Shown here: in pieces, positions 44,075 through 53,574 of the stretch
Numbering within the stretch: position 1 is the first letter of the stretch
Layout of the letters: each line of letters opens with the position of its first letter
Assembly: GCA_017549485.1 (NCBI GenBank)
Contig: JAFYUT010000027.1
Location: 44,784 to 108,783, forward strand
Direction of reading: 5' to 3'
DNA: 64,000 nucleotides
From: Akkermansia sp.
GTDB lineage: Bacteria; Verrucomicrobiota; Verrucomicrobiia; Verrucomicrobiales; Akkermansiaceae
Program-made: the position numbers and the translations under genes
Notes under the pieces: model-generated
What the model was told of the DNA's origin: nothing
Database searches by the model: none
What the model saw: the letters and a program-made list of their open reading frames with translations, nothing else

Positions 44075-44572
44075 TCACTCCATGCCTTTCTCGATACCCT
44101 CCTGTACGGAAGGTTTATCGATACCGAGCGTTACAGCGATTTTAACGAGGTTGGCGCAAATATCAACAGCCTGGAGCTTAGTCTCCATCGGCAAATCGGC
44201 AGCGGAGTCAACCTTACCATTCATGGCCTTGTTAACCACCTTAAGAAGAGATTCATTGGTGGAAAGGCTTTCCATTTCAGCCACAAGCTTCTTGCCTTCG
44301 TCAGACTTAAGAACATTCACGATAACGGCAGCACGCTCTGCATCCGTCAAGTCTTCAAAATCAGACATCAGGTCAGGAGTCACGTCTTCTACAAAGGCGT
44401 GAAGTTCATCCACCAAATCAACGATGCTGGCAGATTTATTATCTTTAATCAGCTCCGTCAAGTCTACCAAGACATCCTTTACGGAATCCGTTGCGGACTC
44501 TTCGGGAGAAGAGCAAGAGGTAAACACCAAAGCGGGAACTGCGGCAAAAGCAGCAAAGGCAAATTTCTTCAT
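44075..44572 (-). CDS. Small lipoprotein of unknown function
   Basis: The 165-residue protein has a lipoprotein signal (MKKFAFAAFAAVPALVFTSC, lipobox FTSC). The mature part is acidic and helical (DSVKDVLVDLTELIKDNKSA, then DLVDELHAFVEDV). No family recognised. ATG 44575 directly before is an alternative start. It lies alone; no promoter is obvious in the 130 nt upstream. Confidence 0.7.
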   Translation of the reverse strand: MKKFAFAAFAAVPALVFTSCSSPEESATDSVKDVLVDLTELIKDNKSASIVDLVDELHAFVEDVTPDLMSDFEDLTDAERAAVIVNVLKSDEGKKLVAEMESLSTNESLLKVVNKAMNGKVDSAADLPMETKLQAVDICANLVKIAVTLGIDKPSVQEGIEKGME

Positions 44573-44702
44573 CATATTAATATCGATTTCGTGTTAAACA
44601 AGGGCAGTATGCCCTCCTCCCTAATATAACAATTTTCTGACACCCGGTAAAGCATATAATGCAGTTTAAGGGCCGTAATAGTAAAAAAGTAGGGACTGCT
44701 AC

Positions 44703-46553
44703 TTACTTTTTACGGGCCAGGAACCGGCGGGCAAAGGCATCCAGCTCCGGCACGCGGAAGAGGAAACAGGCAGCAATATAAATACCGCCCACCACAATAC
44801 CGCCGATGGCAAGAGCTGAGAAACGGGAGAAGAAGCCCCACTCTAAGAAACCGGTAAAGAAGAGTTCACGAATCTGCCAACAAATGATACCGAGAACGGC
44901 ACCGGCACCGATAATACGTAAAATACCCGGCAAGAGTACAGAACAAGCCATGCTACCGAGCAAATGACGCAGATAGAAGAAATAGAAGAAGAAATTAAGG
45001 GTGGTGATGATGGCTGTGGTAACCGCCAACCACATAACGCCCAACCCGAGCACATGCACAAAGTAATAATTGAGCGTAATGGAAATGGCACAGGCAAAAA
45101 GAGCCAGCCCGGCAGGAGCCCAGGGCTTCTCCAGCGCAAGGAATACGGGCTGCAATACTTTCATACCGGCATAGCCCAACAAACCGAAACAGTAGGCACC
45201 GAGCACCTGCCCCATCAACTGCGAGGCAGAGGCATCAAAGCGCCCGCGCTGGAAGAAGATACTCACAATCTCTTGCCCCCAAAGACCGAGAATCACTGCA
45301 GACGGCACTGCAAAGAAAGCGACAAAACGCATGGCTGCAGCCAGGTGCTCCGGTATCTCATTATTACCGCGCGTAAGGCTCATGCGAGAGACAGAGGGCA
45401 GCACAACCATGCCCACAGCCACACCGAAAAGCGCCACAGGTAACTGCCAGAGGTGGAATGCACCGGAAAGAGCCGTCACAGCACCACCGGGCAAATACAG
45501 AGCAAATGAAGTATTGATGAACACTTGCGTCTGGGTGATACCTGCAGCAATAACACCGGGAATCATAAGCATCCAAATGCGGCGTACGGCCGGATCCGTA
45601 AAAGACAATTTGCCGAGCTTGAATGTAAGCCCGAGATTCCACTGCGGGCGGTACCCCTTGCGGCGCAAAGCCGGCAACTGCACCAGAATCTGAGCGGCAC
45701 CACCCAACACAACGGCAATGGCAAAACCGTAAAGCGCCGTGGGCCCGAAAGCGGGGTCTATGCACCACCCCAACAGGCACCCCACGGCCACTGTGGTGAT
45801 GTTGAATGCGGCACTGGCCAGATTAGGCAACCCGAAAATACCAAACACATTGAGCGCCCCCATACACAATGCCGACAGGGAAGCCATAAGAATAAACGGC
45901 CACATGATGCGGCACAAATCCGCCGCCAAGCCGATAAAGTTCTGAGTCTCTACCCGCAGAGCACCTGCGGGAGCACGCCGCTCTGCAGAAAGCTTAACCT
46001 CTTGGCCCGGGGTAAGTTTTTCTACCGCAGAAACGCGGATGAGATATTGCCCAGCCGCCTCTACGGCAAGTGGCGCCTGCAAGGAAAATGCAGCATGAGT
46101 GCGCCCATCGGCATCTTGAGTAGCACCATGATACACCGCCGACACAGTCATGGCAGCAGGAGCCGCCATCGCTGCGGGTATTTCAAAATCGGCCACGGCA
46201 CGCTCCGGATACAGGGACTTGATAAATACCCCGGACAACAGAATACCCGCCCCCACAATCATGAGCATGAGCGAGATAAGCTGAGATACCACCTGATGCG
46301 CAAGTTTCCACGCAGCATCGGGGCCGTCTTGCTTCTCTACCTTGCTCATCACACTGGTGAAGCTTTGAGAGAGAGCGCCCTCTGCAAACATATCACGCAG
46401 CATATTAGGCACACGGAATGCGGTGAGGAAGGCATCTAACGCGGCGGTAGCCCCGAACAGAGCCGTGTAAACAATCTCACGCAACAACCCCGTAAAACGG
46501 CAGCAGAAAATGGCAGCCGTAGCAATCAAGCTCTTTTTGTGGAGAGAAGACAT
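44703..46553 (-). CDS. murJ: Lipid II flippase MurJ with periplasmic insertion
   Basis: The 616-residue protein is a MurJ/MviN exporter with about 14 helices. Conserved residues of the central cavity are present: CCRFTGLLREIVY (Arg19, Arg25), LDAFLTAFRVPNMLRDMFAE with Asp40 and Arg53, and GALSQSFTSV. It flips lipid II across the inner membrane. About 85 extra residues (118-205) sit between helices 3 and 4, which in E. coli MurJ are joined by a short periplasmic loop; the insert looks beta-rich (TVSAVYHGATQDADGRTHAA). It is the last gene of the hom-lysC-TPR-TPR run, 29 nt after its neighbour. Confidence 0.92.
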   Translation of the reverse strand: MSSLHKKSLIATAAIFCCRFTGLLREIVYTALFGATAALDAFLTAFRVPNMLRDMFAEGALSQSFTSVMSKVEKQDGPDAAWKLAHQVVSQLISLMLMIVGAGILLSGVFIKSLYPERAVADFEIPAAMAAPAAMTVSAVYHGATQDADGRTHAAFSLQAPLAVEAAGQYLIRVSAVEKLTPGQEVKLSAERRAPAGALRVETQNFIGLAADLCRIMWPFILMASLSALCMGALNVFGIFGLPNLASAAFNITTVAVGCLLGWCIDPAFGPTALYGFAIAVVLGGAAQILVQLPALRRKGYRPQWNLGLTFKLGKLSFTDPAVRRIWMLMIPGVIAAGITQTQVFINTSFALYLPGGAVTALSGAFHLWQLPVALFGVAVGMVVLPSVSRMSLTRGNNEIPEHLAAAMRFVAFFAVPSAVILGLWGQEIVSIFFQRGRFDASASQLMGQVLGAYCFGLLGYAGMKVLQPVFLALEKPWAPAGLALFACAISITLNYYFVHVLGLGVMWLAVTTAIITTLNFFFYFFYLRHLLGSMACSVLLPGILRIIGAGAVLGIICWQIRELFFTGFLEWGFFSRFSALAIGGIVVGGIYIAACFLFRVPELDAFARRFLARKK

Positions 46554-46582
46554 CTGATGAAACGAAAAGAGACTGAAAAAGA

Positions 46583-48244
46583 TTAACGAAGCTTGGTGGG
46601 AAGCGGTTCTTTAATCTTCTTGATAACTTGGCGAGCTACCTTTTCATTGTACTTACCACCCATAACCACATAGGTACGGGCAAACTCACGTACCGCATCC
46701 GGGTACAGCTTGGGATCAGCCTCGTCAAGCTTGGTGCGGCTTTCTTCATCCATCTGCTCAATGGAACGCACCACAAGTTTAAGGCGCTCTACGGCTTGAT
46801 TATCATTCTTTTCCGTTTTACGCTCAATGAGTGCCAAGTTCATGCGGGCACGCAAAGCCTTACCGTCAGTCAGGTCGGGGTGGGCAGTTTCCTCAATGGC
46901 GACGGACTCTTTCACCCACTCAATAGCCTCACTGTAATTCTCTGCCGCAACATAATAGTCAGCAATTTCCTTGGCAATATCCGCAAAGGACCACTTGCTG
47001 TCTTTCATGAGAGCCTCATTCGCTTTCATCATCTCACGGCAACGCTTTAACAGAGAGATACGCTCATCCCCCTGAGCATGCTCAGCCAAGAATGACAAGC
47101 TCTTGAACACGGCGGGCTGCTCGGTTTCATGCTCTAACAGGTAGCGGTAATCCACCACAGCCTCGGCAATGGCTCCACGGGCCTCATTGGCACGGGCTCG
47201 CATACGGGTGTGCTTAAGCTCCATCTCCTGCAGTGCTTGGTCTTTAATACCGTAACCGCGGGCAAAGGCATCCGAAAGGGTGAGATACTGTACACATTGG
47301 TCATACTGGGCCAAGCGGAAACACACATCACCCAGCATGGTATAGCACTCCGGCAAGCGGCGGTCTGTATCCGGGAACTTGAGCATGGAATCCAAAGCCT
47401 TGAGCAAATTAGCTTGGATAGCTTGCAGCTCTTCTTTGCGGCGGGCAGGATTTTGCAGACTGCGGGAAGCCTCATTGAGCAAAAGCTTACCGGTGGCAGG
47501 GCAATCAGGCCACCCAGCCCCCTCCAACAGGTTGCGTACTTCATCCCATTCGGCCTGCAAGGCGCCCGATACCTCGGCACAGCGCAATTTAAGCGCAGCA
47601 GCCTCAACAGCCAACTCGGGTTTGCCTTTAAGGCGGGCATTTACCTGCTCACGGCGCAGGATATCCATGGCTTGATAAGCCTCGTTCTTTTTATCCATCT
47701 GCTCACAGGTCTCCACATAACGGCGAATAGAGTTGAGCAAGAGAGACGTTGTCTCAGCAGGTTCATTCACCAAGCGATTCTGCAATTGCTTTTCAAGCTT
47801 GAGCTGGAAATCAAAATCATTTTTCTGCTGAGCAAGGGCAGCTATGCGATCCAACCCTTCGATGGGAGCAATACCTTCAACCTCAGGAACAATGGGTTTT
47901 ACCGTAGCCCACTCACCTTCATCAACCAAGCGGCTGGCAAGCTGCCACAGGAAACGGCGGCGCACCTCCTCACTCTTAATCCACCCCATGCGCACGGTGC
48001 GGTCCTCAGCCAAGCGCAGCAGTGAGGGACGATCCCCCGAGAGGTCGGCCAACAGGCGGCTCAGGTTGGCATTGGCCTCGGTATCATCTGCCACAACAAT
48101 GGTCTTGCCCTTAAAATGGCTCACAATATCATCACCTACGGCAAAGTAGCCCCATGTGAGAAGGGAAATGAGGGTAAGAGACACAGCGGCAATGGGCAAA
48201 GCATGGCTGGTATTTTTGCGCTTCGGTCTGTAACGGCGGTACAT
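46583..48244 (-). CDS. Membrane-anchored TPR-like protein 2
   Basis: The 553-residue protein has a short basic cytosolic start, one helix (ALPIAAVSLTLISLLTWGYF) and a long helical extracytoplasmic part that looks like tetratricopeptide-type repeats (PECYTMLGDVCFRLAQYDQC; IADYYVAAENYSEAIEWVKE). It resembles its upstream neighbour: both have one N-terminal anchor and a matching segment (EEVRRRFLWQLASRLVDEGE here, DDTVRQEALWTLAQALITRG there). The pair precedes murJ, so a scaffold role in envelope synthesis is possible but unproven. Confidence 0.78.
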   Translation of the reverse strand: MYRRYRPKRKNTSHALPIAAVSLTLISLLTWGYFAVGDDIVSHFKGKTIVVADDTEANANLSRLLADLSGDRPSLLRLAEDRTVRMGWIKSEEVRRRFLWQLASRLVDEGEWATVKPIVPEVEGIAPIEGLDRIAALAQQKNDFDFQLKLEKQLQNRLVNEPAETTSLLLNSIRRYVETCEQMDKKNEAYQAMDILRREQVNARLKGKPELAVEAAALKLRCAEVSGALQAEWDEVRNLLEGAGWPDCPATGKLLLNEASRSLQNPARRKEELQAIQANLLKALDSMLKFPDTDRRLPECYTMLGDVCFRLAQYDQCVQYLTLSDAFARGYGIKDQALQEMELKHTRMRARANEARGAIAEAVVDYRYLLEHETEQPAVFKSLSFLAEHAQGDERISLLKRCREMMKANEALMKDSKWSFADIAKEIADYYVAAENYSEAIEWVKESVAIEETAHPDLTDGKALRARMNLALIERKTEKNDNQAVERLKLVVRSIEQMDEESRTKLDEADPKLYPDAVREFARTYVVMGGKYNEKVARQVIKKIKEPLPTKLR

Positions 48245-48278
48245 GGTATAAAGTTTTCAGGTAAAAGGTTGAAAAAAA

Positions 48279-49907
48279 TCAGGGTTCTTCGTCTTCTTCG
48301 CCATGCTCCACTTCAGAGGGCAACACGGCACCTTTTGCGGTGCAGGCACGGAATTGTGCGGCAATTTCGTGTTGGCGCTCGTGGTCATCGGGCAAACGTT
48401 TTTTAAGGGAGTCCCACACAATGGCAGCGGCGGTCCACTGCTTAAGCTGGGTAAGCGCATAGGCGCGTGCAAACAAAGCATCTATCAACTCGGGGCTCTG
48501 CATATTGTCGGCAGATTCCAGCAGGCGGGCACCCTCGCCATACGCATCGGCAGCCTGTTGTACGGCCCCGCTCATATCATGAATGCGGGCAAGAGACAAC
48601 CATACACGCCCCAAGGCCGCGGAATCTGCCGAGAAATGCGCCTCACGTATTTTCAAACACTCGGTCAGGTACTCTGCGGCCTTGTCATTCAGCCCTTGAG
48701 ACAAGCAACAATGGGCAACGCCCTCCAAGGGTTGTGCACGCAGGGCAACATTTTCACCGGTGCGCGCAAGAGCGTTTTCGAAATCCAGCTGAGCGGCGCG
48801 ATAATTTTCGCGCTGCAAATTCAACCAACCGCGTTGGTCGTACAGGCAGTTCCAGAAGCTGCTGTTCTCGGGCTCATGAGTGCTGGCAATGCCCTCGGCA
48901 CGGTAAAGGAGAGCCAATGCCATATCAATATTGCCGTTTTCTTGTTCCAGGCGAGCCAAATCACGCAAAGCCAATAGCATGTAAGGAGCCCCGGACGGCG
49001 AATCTCCCAAACGGCGCAAACCGTCTCGCAACATGGTGGCGGCACGTTCTTTATCCCCCTTCTCCAGCAAGAGAGAGCCTACGCATACGGCTGCACTTGC
49101 CAAGTCGGGCAGTTGCTCGGGGTTCACCTCTTGAAGAGCTTGTTCAAAACAGCGGTTAGCTTTTTCCAAAGCAATTGCAGTGCCCTGCTCTCGGTACAAG
49201 CGCCCTTTATTTACTAATATACCGGCTTTCAGCTCACGCCCTTTTTCACCGAGCGCAGCGGCGCGGTCGGCATATTGAGAAAGTTCTTTCTGCAATTGCT
49301 CGGGGTCTGTAATGGTAGACTGCAACAACGCAAGACGCTCAGAAAGGATATTCAGGCATTGCGTCACATCGTTGTTCTTCTTGTAGAACGCATCAGCGTA
49401 ATCGTAGTAATGCGTCGTTTCGGCATAATATTTTTCTGACGCATAGGCACGGGCCGTAACTAAGGCGCGACGCACCCACAAAGAAGTAGCCTGCTCTGCC
49501 GGGGGTAATATTTCCCGCACCAGCGGGTCGGCATCCTGAGTCAAGCCGCGGGTGATGAGGGCTTGAGCCAGAGTCCACAAGGCCTCTTGGCGCACGGTGT
49601 CATCCTGAATCCACGCCAATGAATCGCGGTGATTACGCGCCTCCTGCAACAAGAATGAATCATCGGCAGAGGACGCCTGCATGAAGTGGCGCAGGTGTTC
49701 AATGGCACGGTCATTCACAGATTTCATCACCTCCCCCGAGGCAACGCCCTCTGCATAGCCACGCTGCACACCGAATCGGTACGTGGCGTACTCCACCCCC
49801 AACAAGGTAGCAACACCGAGACCGATAGCGATGTATTTCACTATCGGCCGCAGTACAAGGTCGTCCTCTCGGGGCTCAGGCTGATGGGTATCCGGCTGAG
49901 AATGCAT
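48279..49907 (-). CDS. Membrane-anchored TPR-repeat protein 1
   Basis: The 542-residue protein has an N-terminal helix (YIAIGLGVATLLGVEYATY) after a 24-residue cytosolic segment, then many TPR units in the exterior part: LASAAVCVGSLLLEKGDKER, YMLLALRDLARLEQENGNID, LDQRGWLNLQRENY-type repeats and RVWLSLARIHDMSGAVQQAA. The tail is acidic (EHGEEDEEP). It sits 30 nt after lysC and 34 nt before its related gene, so it is probably in one operon with hom, lysC and murJ. Function unknown. Confidence 0.78.
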   Translation of the reverse strand: MHSQPDTHQPEPREDDLVLRPIVKYIAIGLGVATLLGVEYATYRFGVQRGYAEGVASGEVMKSVNDRAIEHLRHFMQASSADDSFLLQEARNHRDSLAWIQDDTVRQEALWTLAQALITRGLTQDADPLVREILPPAEQATSLWVRRALVTARAYASEKYYAETTHYYDYADAFYKKNNDVTQCLNILSERLALLQSTITDPEQLQKELSQYADRAAALGEKGRELKAGILVNKGRLYREQGTAIALEKANRCFEQALQEVNPEQLPDLASAAVCVGSLLLEKGDKERAATMLRDGLRRLGDSPSGAPYMLLALRDLARLEQENGNIDMALALLYRAEGIASTHEPENSSFWNCLYDQRGWLNLQRENYRAAQLDFENALARTGENVALRAQPLEGVAHCCLSQGLNDKAAEYLTECLKIREAHFSADSAALGRVWLSLARIHDMSGAVQQAADAYGEGARLLESADNMQSPELIDALFARAYALTQLKQWTAAAIVWDSLKKRLPDDHERQHEIAAQFRACTAKGAVLPSEVEHGEEDEEP

Positions 49908-49937
49908 CCGAACAGTTACAACTTAACTTTATGAGTC

Positions 49938-51164
49938 TCAGGCGCTCACCTGATCAAGATTGAAAGCGGCATGCACCACACGGGCGGCCATCTCAATATC
50001 GGCAGCCTCTACGGTGGTGGTAATGCGAATCTCGGAGGTTGCAATCATACCGGTCTGAATACCGGCATCAGCCAGAGTTTGGAACACAGTGGCAGCCACA
50101 CCGGGGTTAGAGCGCATGCCTACACCCACAACGGAGAGCTTGGCAAGACCGGCCTCGGTTTCAAGCTTGGCAGCGGCACCGAGCTGAGGCAGCAGAGCTT
50201 TAAGAGCAGCCTGAGCGGCACCCAAATCACTCATGTTCATGGTGAAAGACTGGCGAGCCTGACCGTCGTGAGCGGTATTGGCCACAATCATGTCCACATT
50301 GATTTCAGCCTTAGCAAGGGCAGAAAGGATGAGGGCGGTGTAAGCCACGGGGGCGGTGATGCCCGAAACTGTCACGCGGGCCTGATTACGTTCGATTGAG
50401 ACGCCGCGAACAACGAGCGACTCCATAGCGGGATTTTCTTCTTGCACAATGGTACCGGGGTTAGAGTTCATGGAATTGCGGACTTCAAACACCACGCCGA
50501 ACTTCTTGGCGAACTCGACGGAGCGGGCCTGCATCACTTTAGAGCCGCTGGAGGCCATCTCCAGCATCTCCTCGTAAGAAAGAACAGGAATCTTGCGGGC
50601 ATCTTTTACCACGCGGGGGTCACAGGTGTAAACGCCGTCCACATCTGTGTAAATCTGACAAAGGTCGGCCTTAATGGCTGCGGCCATGGCAATGGCGGAC
50701 AAATCGGAGCCACCACGGCCAAGTGTATGGATAGTACCGTCCTTGGTAACACCTTGGAAACCGGCGCACACAACAATGCAGTCTTCATCCAAAGCCTGCA
50801 CCACTTTATCGGGCTGAATGCTGTCTATGCGGCCGCGGGTATGGCTGCCATAGGTGCAGATACCTGCCTGTGCACCCGTAAAGCTGCGTGCTTTATAGCC
50901 CATATCGGTAATAGCCATGCAGAGCAGAGCAATGGATTGCTGCTCACCCGTGGCCATCAACATATCAAGCTCGCGCTCGGGGGGATTATCCATCACCTCG
51001 TGAGCCAAGCCAATCAGCTTATCGGTCACGCCGCTCATGGCAGAGATAACGGCCACCACTTTGTTGCCGGCATTTTTGGTTTCGATGAGCCTGCGGGCAA
51101 CATTGCGAATGCGGTCTATCGTGCCCACGGAGGAGCCACCATATTTCTGTACGATCAGTGCCAT
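49938..51164 (-). CDS. lysC: Aspartate kinase
   Basis: The 408-residue monofunctional aspartokinase begins MALIVQKYGGSSVGTIDRIR, has the catalytic GRGGSDLSAIAMAAA and DVDGVYTCDPR motifs, and ends with tandem ACT domains (VSGITAPVAYTALILSALAK; SVVGVGMRSNPGVAATVFQT) for feedback control by lysine and/or threonine. It phosphorylates aspartate at the entry to Lys, Thr and Met synthesis. It starts 5 nt after the hom stop codon, so the two are co-transcribed. Confidence 0.96.
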   Translation of the reverse strand: MALIVQKYGGSSVGTIDRIRNVARRLIETKNAGNKVVAVISAMSGVTDKLIGLAHEVMDNPPERELDMLMATGEQQSIALLCMAITDMGYKARSFTGAQAGICTYGSHTRGRIDSIQPDKVVQALDEDCIVVCAGFQGVTKDGTIHTLGRGGSDLSAIAMAAAIKADLCQIYTDVDGVYTCDPRVVKDARKIPVLSYEEMLEMASSGSKVMQARSVEFAKKFGVVFEVRNSMNSNPGTIVQEENPAMESLVVRGVSIERNQARVTVSGITAPVAYTALILSALAKAEINVDMIVANTAHDGQARQSFTMNMSDLGAAQAALKALLPQLGAAAKLETEAGLAKLSVVGVGMRSNPGVAATVFQTLADAGIQTGMIATSEIRITTTVEAADIEMAARVVHAAFNLDQVSA

Positions 51165-51169
51165 AATTA

Positions 51170-52489
51170 TCAGTCGTTGAAGTTTTCTATGCGGAACACC
51201 GCCGGGTGACGGTCAATATATTCGTTGTCGGCCAGCTCACGCAGCACGTACTTAAGACGCACCCACTTGCAAGCATGTACCATGAACACGAGGTGGTTGC
51301 GGCGCACTCCATTTTCATCTACCGACTCATTGGTGGAGGTAGTGGCCGAGATATCCACATCATACTTGGCAAACTTAGAGGCAATAGCGGCAATCACACC
51401 GGGGCGGTCTTGCACACGGAAACGCACGTAGTAAGGAGTCACGGTCTCGCCCATGGGCACAACACTCAGCTCCTTGGTATACGGCTGGAAACCGGTGTGG
51501 TAATCAGCCAAGCGGCACTCGCGCATGGCCAGCACAATATCACCGATAACGGCACTTGCCGTGGGGTTCTTGCCCGCGCCGCGGCCATAGAAAATGGACT
51601 CACCTACAATGTCGCCCTTAACGGCAATGGCATTGAATACGCCATCCACCTTGGCCAATAAATACTCCTTGGGCACAAAACTGGGCTGCACGCGCAACTC
51701 CAGAGAATCTTTGTCGGCGTGGTGCTTGATGACCACCAACAATTTGATGGTATACCCCAGCTGGTCAGCCAGCTTAAAGTCTATACTCTCTACACGTTCT
51801 ATGCCGTATACGGCAATTTTATCGGTATTGAGCGGGGTACCGTATGCCAGCATGGCAAGAATGAGGGCCTTATGGGCGGCATCCCAACCATTGATATCGA
51901 AAGAGGGGTCCGCCTCAGCAAAGCCGAGCCGCTGCGCTTCTTCCAACGCATCGCGGAAAGGCATGCCTTTTTCTTTCATACTGGTAAGGATGTAATTACT
52001 GGTACCGTTGATAATACCGGCAATATACTCAACCTTATTGCAAATGAGAGAGTTCTGCAAACTCTGCACGATAGGAATACCACCACCGCAAGAGGCCTCA
52101 AAGTAAAGAGGCGTACCTTTCTCGGCAGATAATTGGAAAAGCTCGCAACCATACTCAGCCAGCACGGCTTTATTACCCGTCACCACGGGTTTACCGGCTT
52201 CAAGCGCGGCTTTCACCAGTTTGTAGGCCTCATTGGTACCGCCGATAAGCTCAATAATGATATCAATTTCGGGGTCCTCCACTAACTCTCGCCAATCATC
52301 GGTCAGTAAGGCGGGGTCTACCTCAATGTCTCGTTTACGGGCCAGGTTTCCCACCGCTATTTTCTTGACAGCAAAGGGAATCTGCGCACGAGCTTCAAGC
52401 AATTTATAATTACGGCACAGGGTTTCATACACCCCTGAACCCACGGTTCCGAGCCCCGCCAGACCTAACTGTAGCGTGTTTCCTATCAT
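51170..52489 (-). CDS. hom: Homoserine dehydrogenase
   Basis: The 439-residue enzyme has the NAD(P) loop LGLAGLGTVGSGVYETL, the substrate motif GIINGTSNYILTSM, EADPSFDINGWDAAHKALIL and the GRGAGKNPTASAVIGDI loop, ending with a C-terminal ACT domain (RFRVQDRPGVIAAIASKFAK) for threonine feedback. It reduces aspartate semialdehyde to homoserine. ATG 52489 is supported by the promoter; the longer frame from 52588 covers promoter DNA. It is the first gene of a five-gene run reaching murJ. Confidence 0.95.
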   Translation of the reverse strand: MIGNTLQLGLAGLGTVGSGVYETLCRNYKLLEARAQIPFAVKKIAVGNLARKRDIEVDPALLTDDWRELVEDPEIDIIIELIGGTNEAYKLVKAALEAGKPVVTGNKAVLAEYGCELFQLSAEKGTPLYFEASCGGGIPIVQSLQNSLICNKVEYIAGIINGTSNYILTSMKEKGMPFRDALEEAQRLGFAEADPSFDINGWDAAHKALILAMLAYGTPLNTDKIAVYGIERVESIDFKLADQLGYTIKLLVVIKHHADKDSLELRVQPSFVPKEYLLAKVDGVFNAIAVKGDIVGESIFYGRGAGKNPTASAVIGDIVLAMRECRLADYHTGFQPYTKELSVVPMGETVTPYYVRFRVQDRPGVIAAIASKFAKYDVDISATTSTNESVDENGVRRNHLVFMVHACKWVRLKYVLRELADNEYIDRHPAVFRIENFND

Positions 52490-52501
52490 ACGCGTGACGA
52501 G

Positions 52502-52530
52502 ATTATACAGCACTTTTTCACCGCACTCAA
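52502..52530 (-). promoter_or_regulatory. Promoter of hom-lysC-TPR-murJ (near-leaderless)
   Basis: On the minus strand: TTGAGT, a 17-nt spacer and TATAAT. The -10 ends 12 nt before ATG 52489. No threonine attenuator can fit in so short a leader. Confidence 0.72.
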
Positions 52531-52573
52531 GCCTATAATAAATAATGCCACAATTTTGCTCGGCAAAAAACAA

Positions 52574-52602
52574 TTGACTTTTCCCCATACCAAAGATAAA
52601 AT
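52574..52602 (+). promoter_or_regulatory. Promoter of the tandem nuclease gene
   Basis: TTGACT, a 17-nt spacer and TAAAAT, 15 nt before ATG 52618. It is divergent from the hom promoter. Confidence 0.65.
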
Positions 52603-52617
52603 AACAGCAGCAATACC

Positions 52618-53562
52618 ATGAAACGATTCCTCACCCTGATTTTTGCCTTATTCGGCCTCCATACCGCCGATGCTGAGACATTTACCGCAAAATGCAAACA
52701 CGTATTCGACGGCGATTCATTCAAAGCTGTCAAAAGCGGAGAAACAGAGGAAACTGAGGTGAGGCTCTATGGCATTGATGCTCCCGAAAAAGGGCAAGAC
52801 TACGCCAAACAGGCTCGCGAAAAACTCATCAAACTCATTCGCAACAAAGAGGTGCGTGTAGAGGTGCAAGACACAGACTCTTACGGCCGTCAGGTGGGTA
52901 AAGTTTATGTGGGCAAAACCTATGTCAACCTTGAAATGGTAAAAGCCGGTCTCGCTTGGCATTACGAGCTCTATGCCCAAGATGCCAAAGACTTGAAAAA
53001 AGCTCAAGCCAAAGCTCGCAAAGATAAAAAAGGACTTTGGAAAGATGACGCCCCCATCAACCCGAAAGACTGGCGCCGCGACCACAAAACCGATAAGGCC
53101 GACAAACAAGACGAGCCCACACCTGCCGTGGCGCAAGAGGGCAGCTTTACCGGCACCTGCACCAAAGTAAAAGACGGTGAGGAGTTCACCTTGACTACAG
53201 CAGACGGCAAGGCTCTGCACATCTACCTCAACGGCACCGATGCCCCCGAACAAGAACAAGACCCCGCCACTTGCCAAGCAGCTAAAGAAAAACTGACTGA
53301 GCTTATCCTCAACAAAGAACTTCGCATTGTCGTGAATAATACCGACTCTCACCGTTGCTACGCCGCCGTACACGCCGGAGATATCTATATCAATGCCGAG
53401 ATGATAAAATGCGGGCTCTCATGGTACTCCTCCCTGCACGCCCCTGATGATGCAGCCTTGAAAGCTGCCGACAAAACGGCTAAGGCAGCCAAAATAGGGA
53501 TTTGGGCTCAAGCTTCTCCCCAAGCCCCGTGGAAATGGCGCAAGCAACACCCAAACTTATGA
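52618..53562 (+). CDS. Secreted tandem thermonuclease (SNase) protein
   Basis: The 314-residue protein has a signal peptide (MKRFLTLIFALFGLHTADA) and two SNase/OB-fold domains. Domain 1 (about 21-140) keeps the catalytic set: FDGDS (Asp31), VRLYGIDAPE (Arg49, Asp54, Glu57) and DSYGRQVGKV (Arg91). Domain 2 (about 168-305) is degenerate: the matching sites read VKDGEEF, IYLNGTDAPE (Arg to Tyr) and DSHRCYAAV (catalytic Arg displaced). It is probably an extracellular or periplasmic Ca-dependent nuclease whose second domain may only bind nucleic acid or protein. The two domains are joined by a Lys/Asp-rich linker. Confidence 0.9.
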   Translation: MKRFLTLIFALFGLHTADAETFTAKCKHVFDGDSFKAVKSGETEETEVRLYGIDAPEKGQDYAKQAREKLIKLIRNKEVRVEVQDTDSYGRQVGKVYVGKTYVNLEMVKAGLAWHYELYAQDAKDLKKAQAKARKDKKGLWKDDAPINPKDWRRDHKTDKADKQDEPTPAVAQEGSFTGTCTKVKDGEEFTLTTADGKALHIYLNGTDAPEQEQDPATCQAAKEKLTELILNKELRIVVNNTDSHRCYAAVHAGDIYINAEMIKCGLSWYSSLHAPDDAALKAADKTAKAAKIGIWAQASPQAPWKWRKQHPNL

Positions 53563-53574
53563 CTCGCCCGCGCC

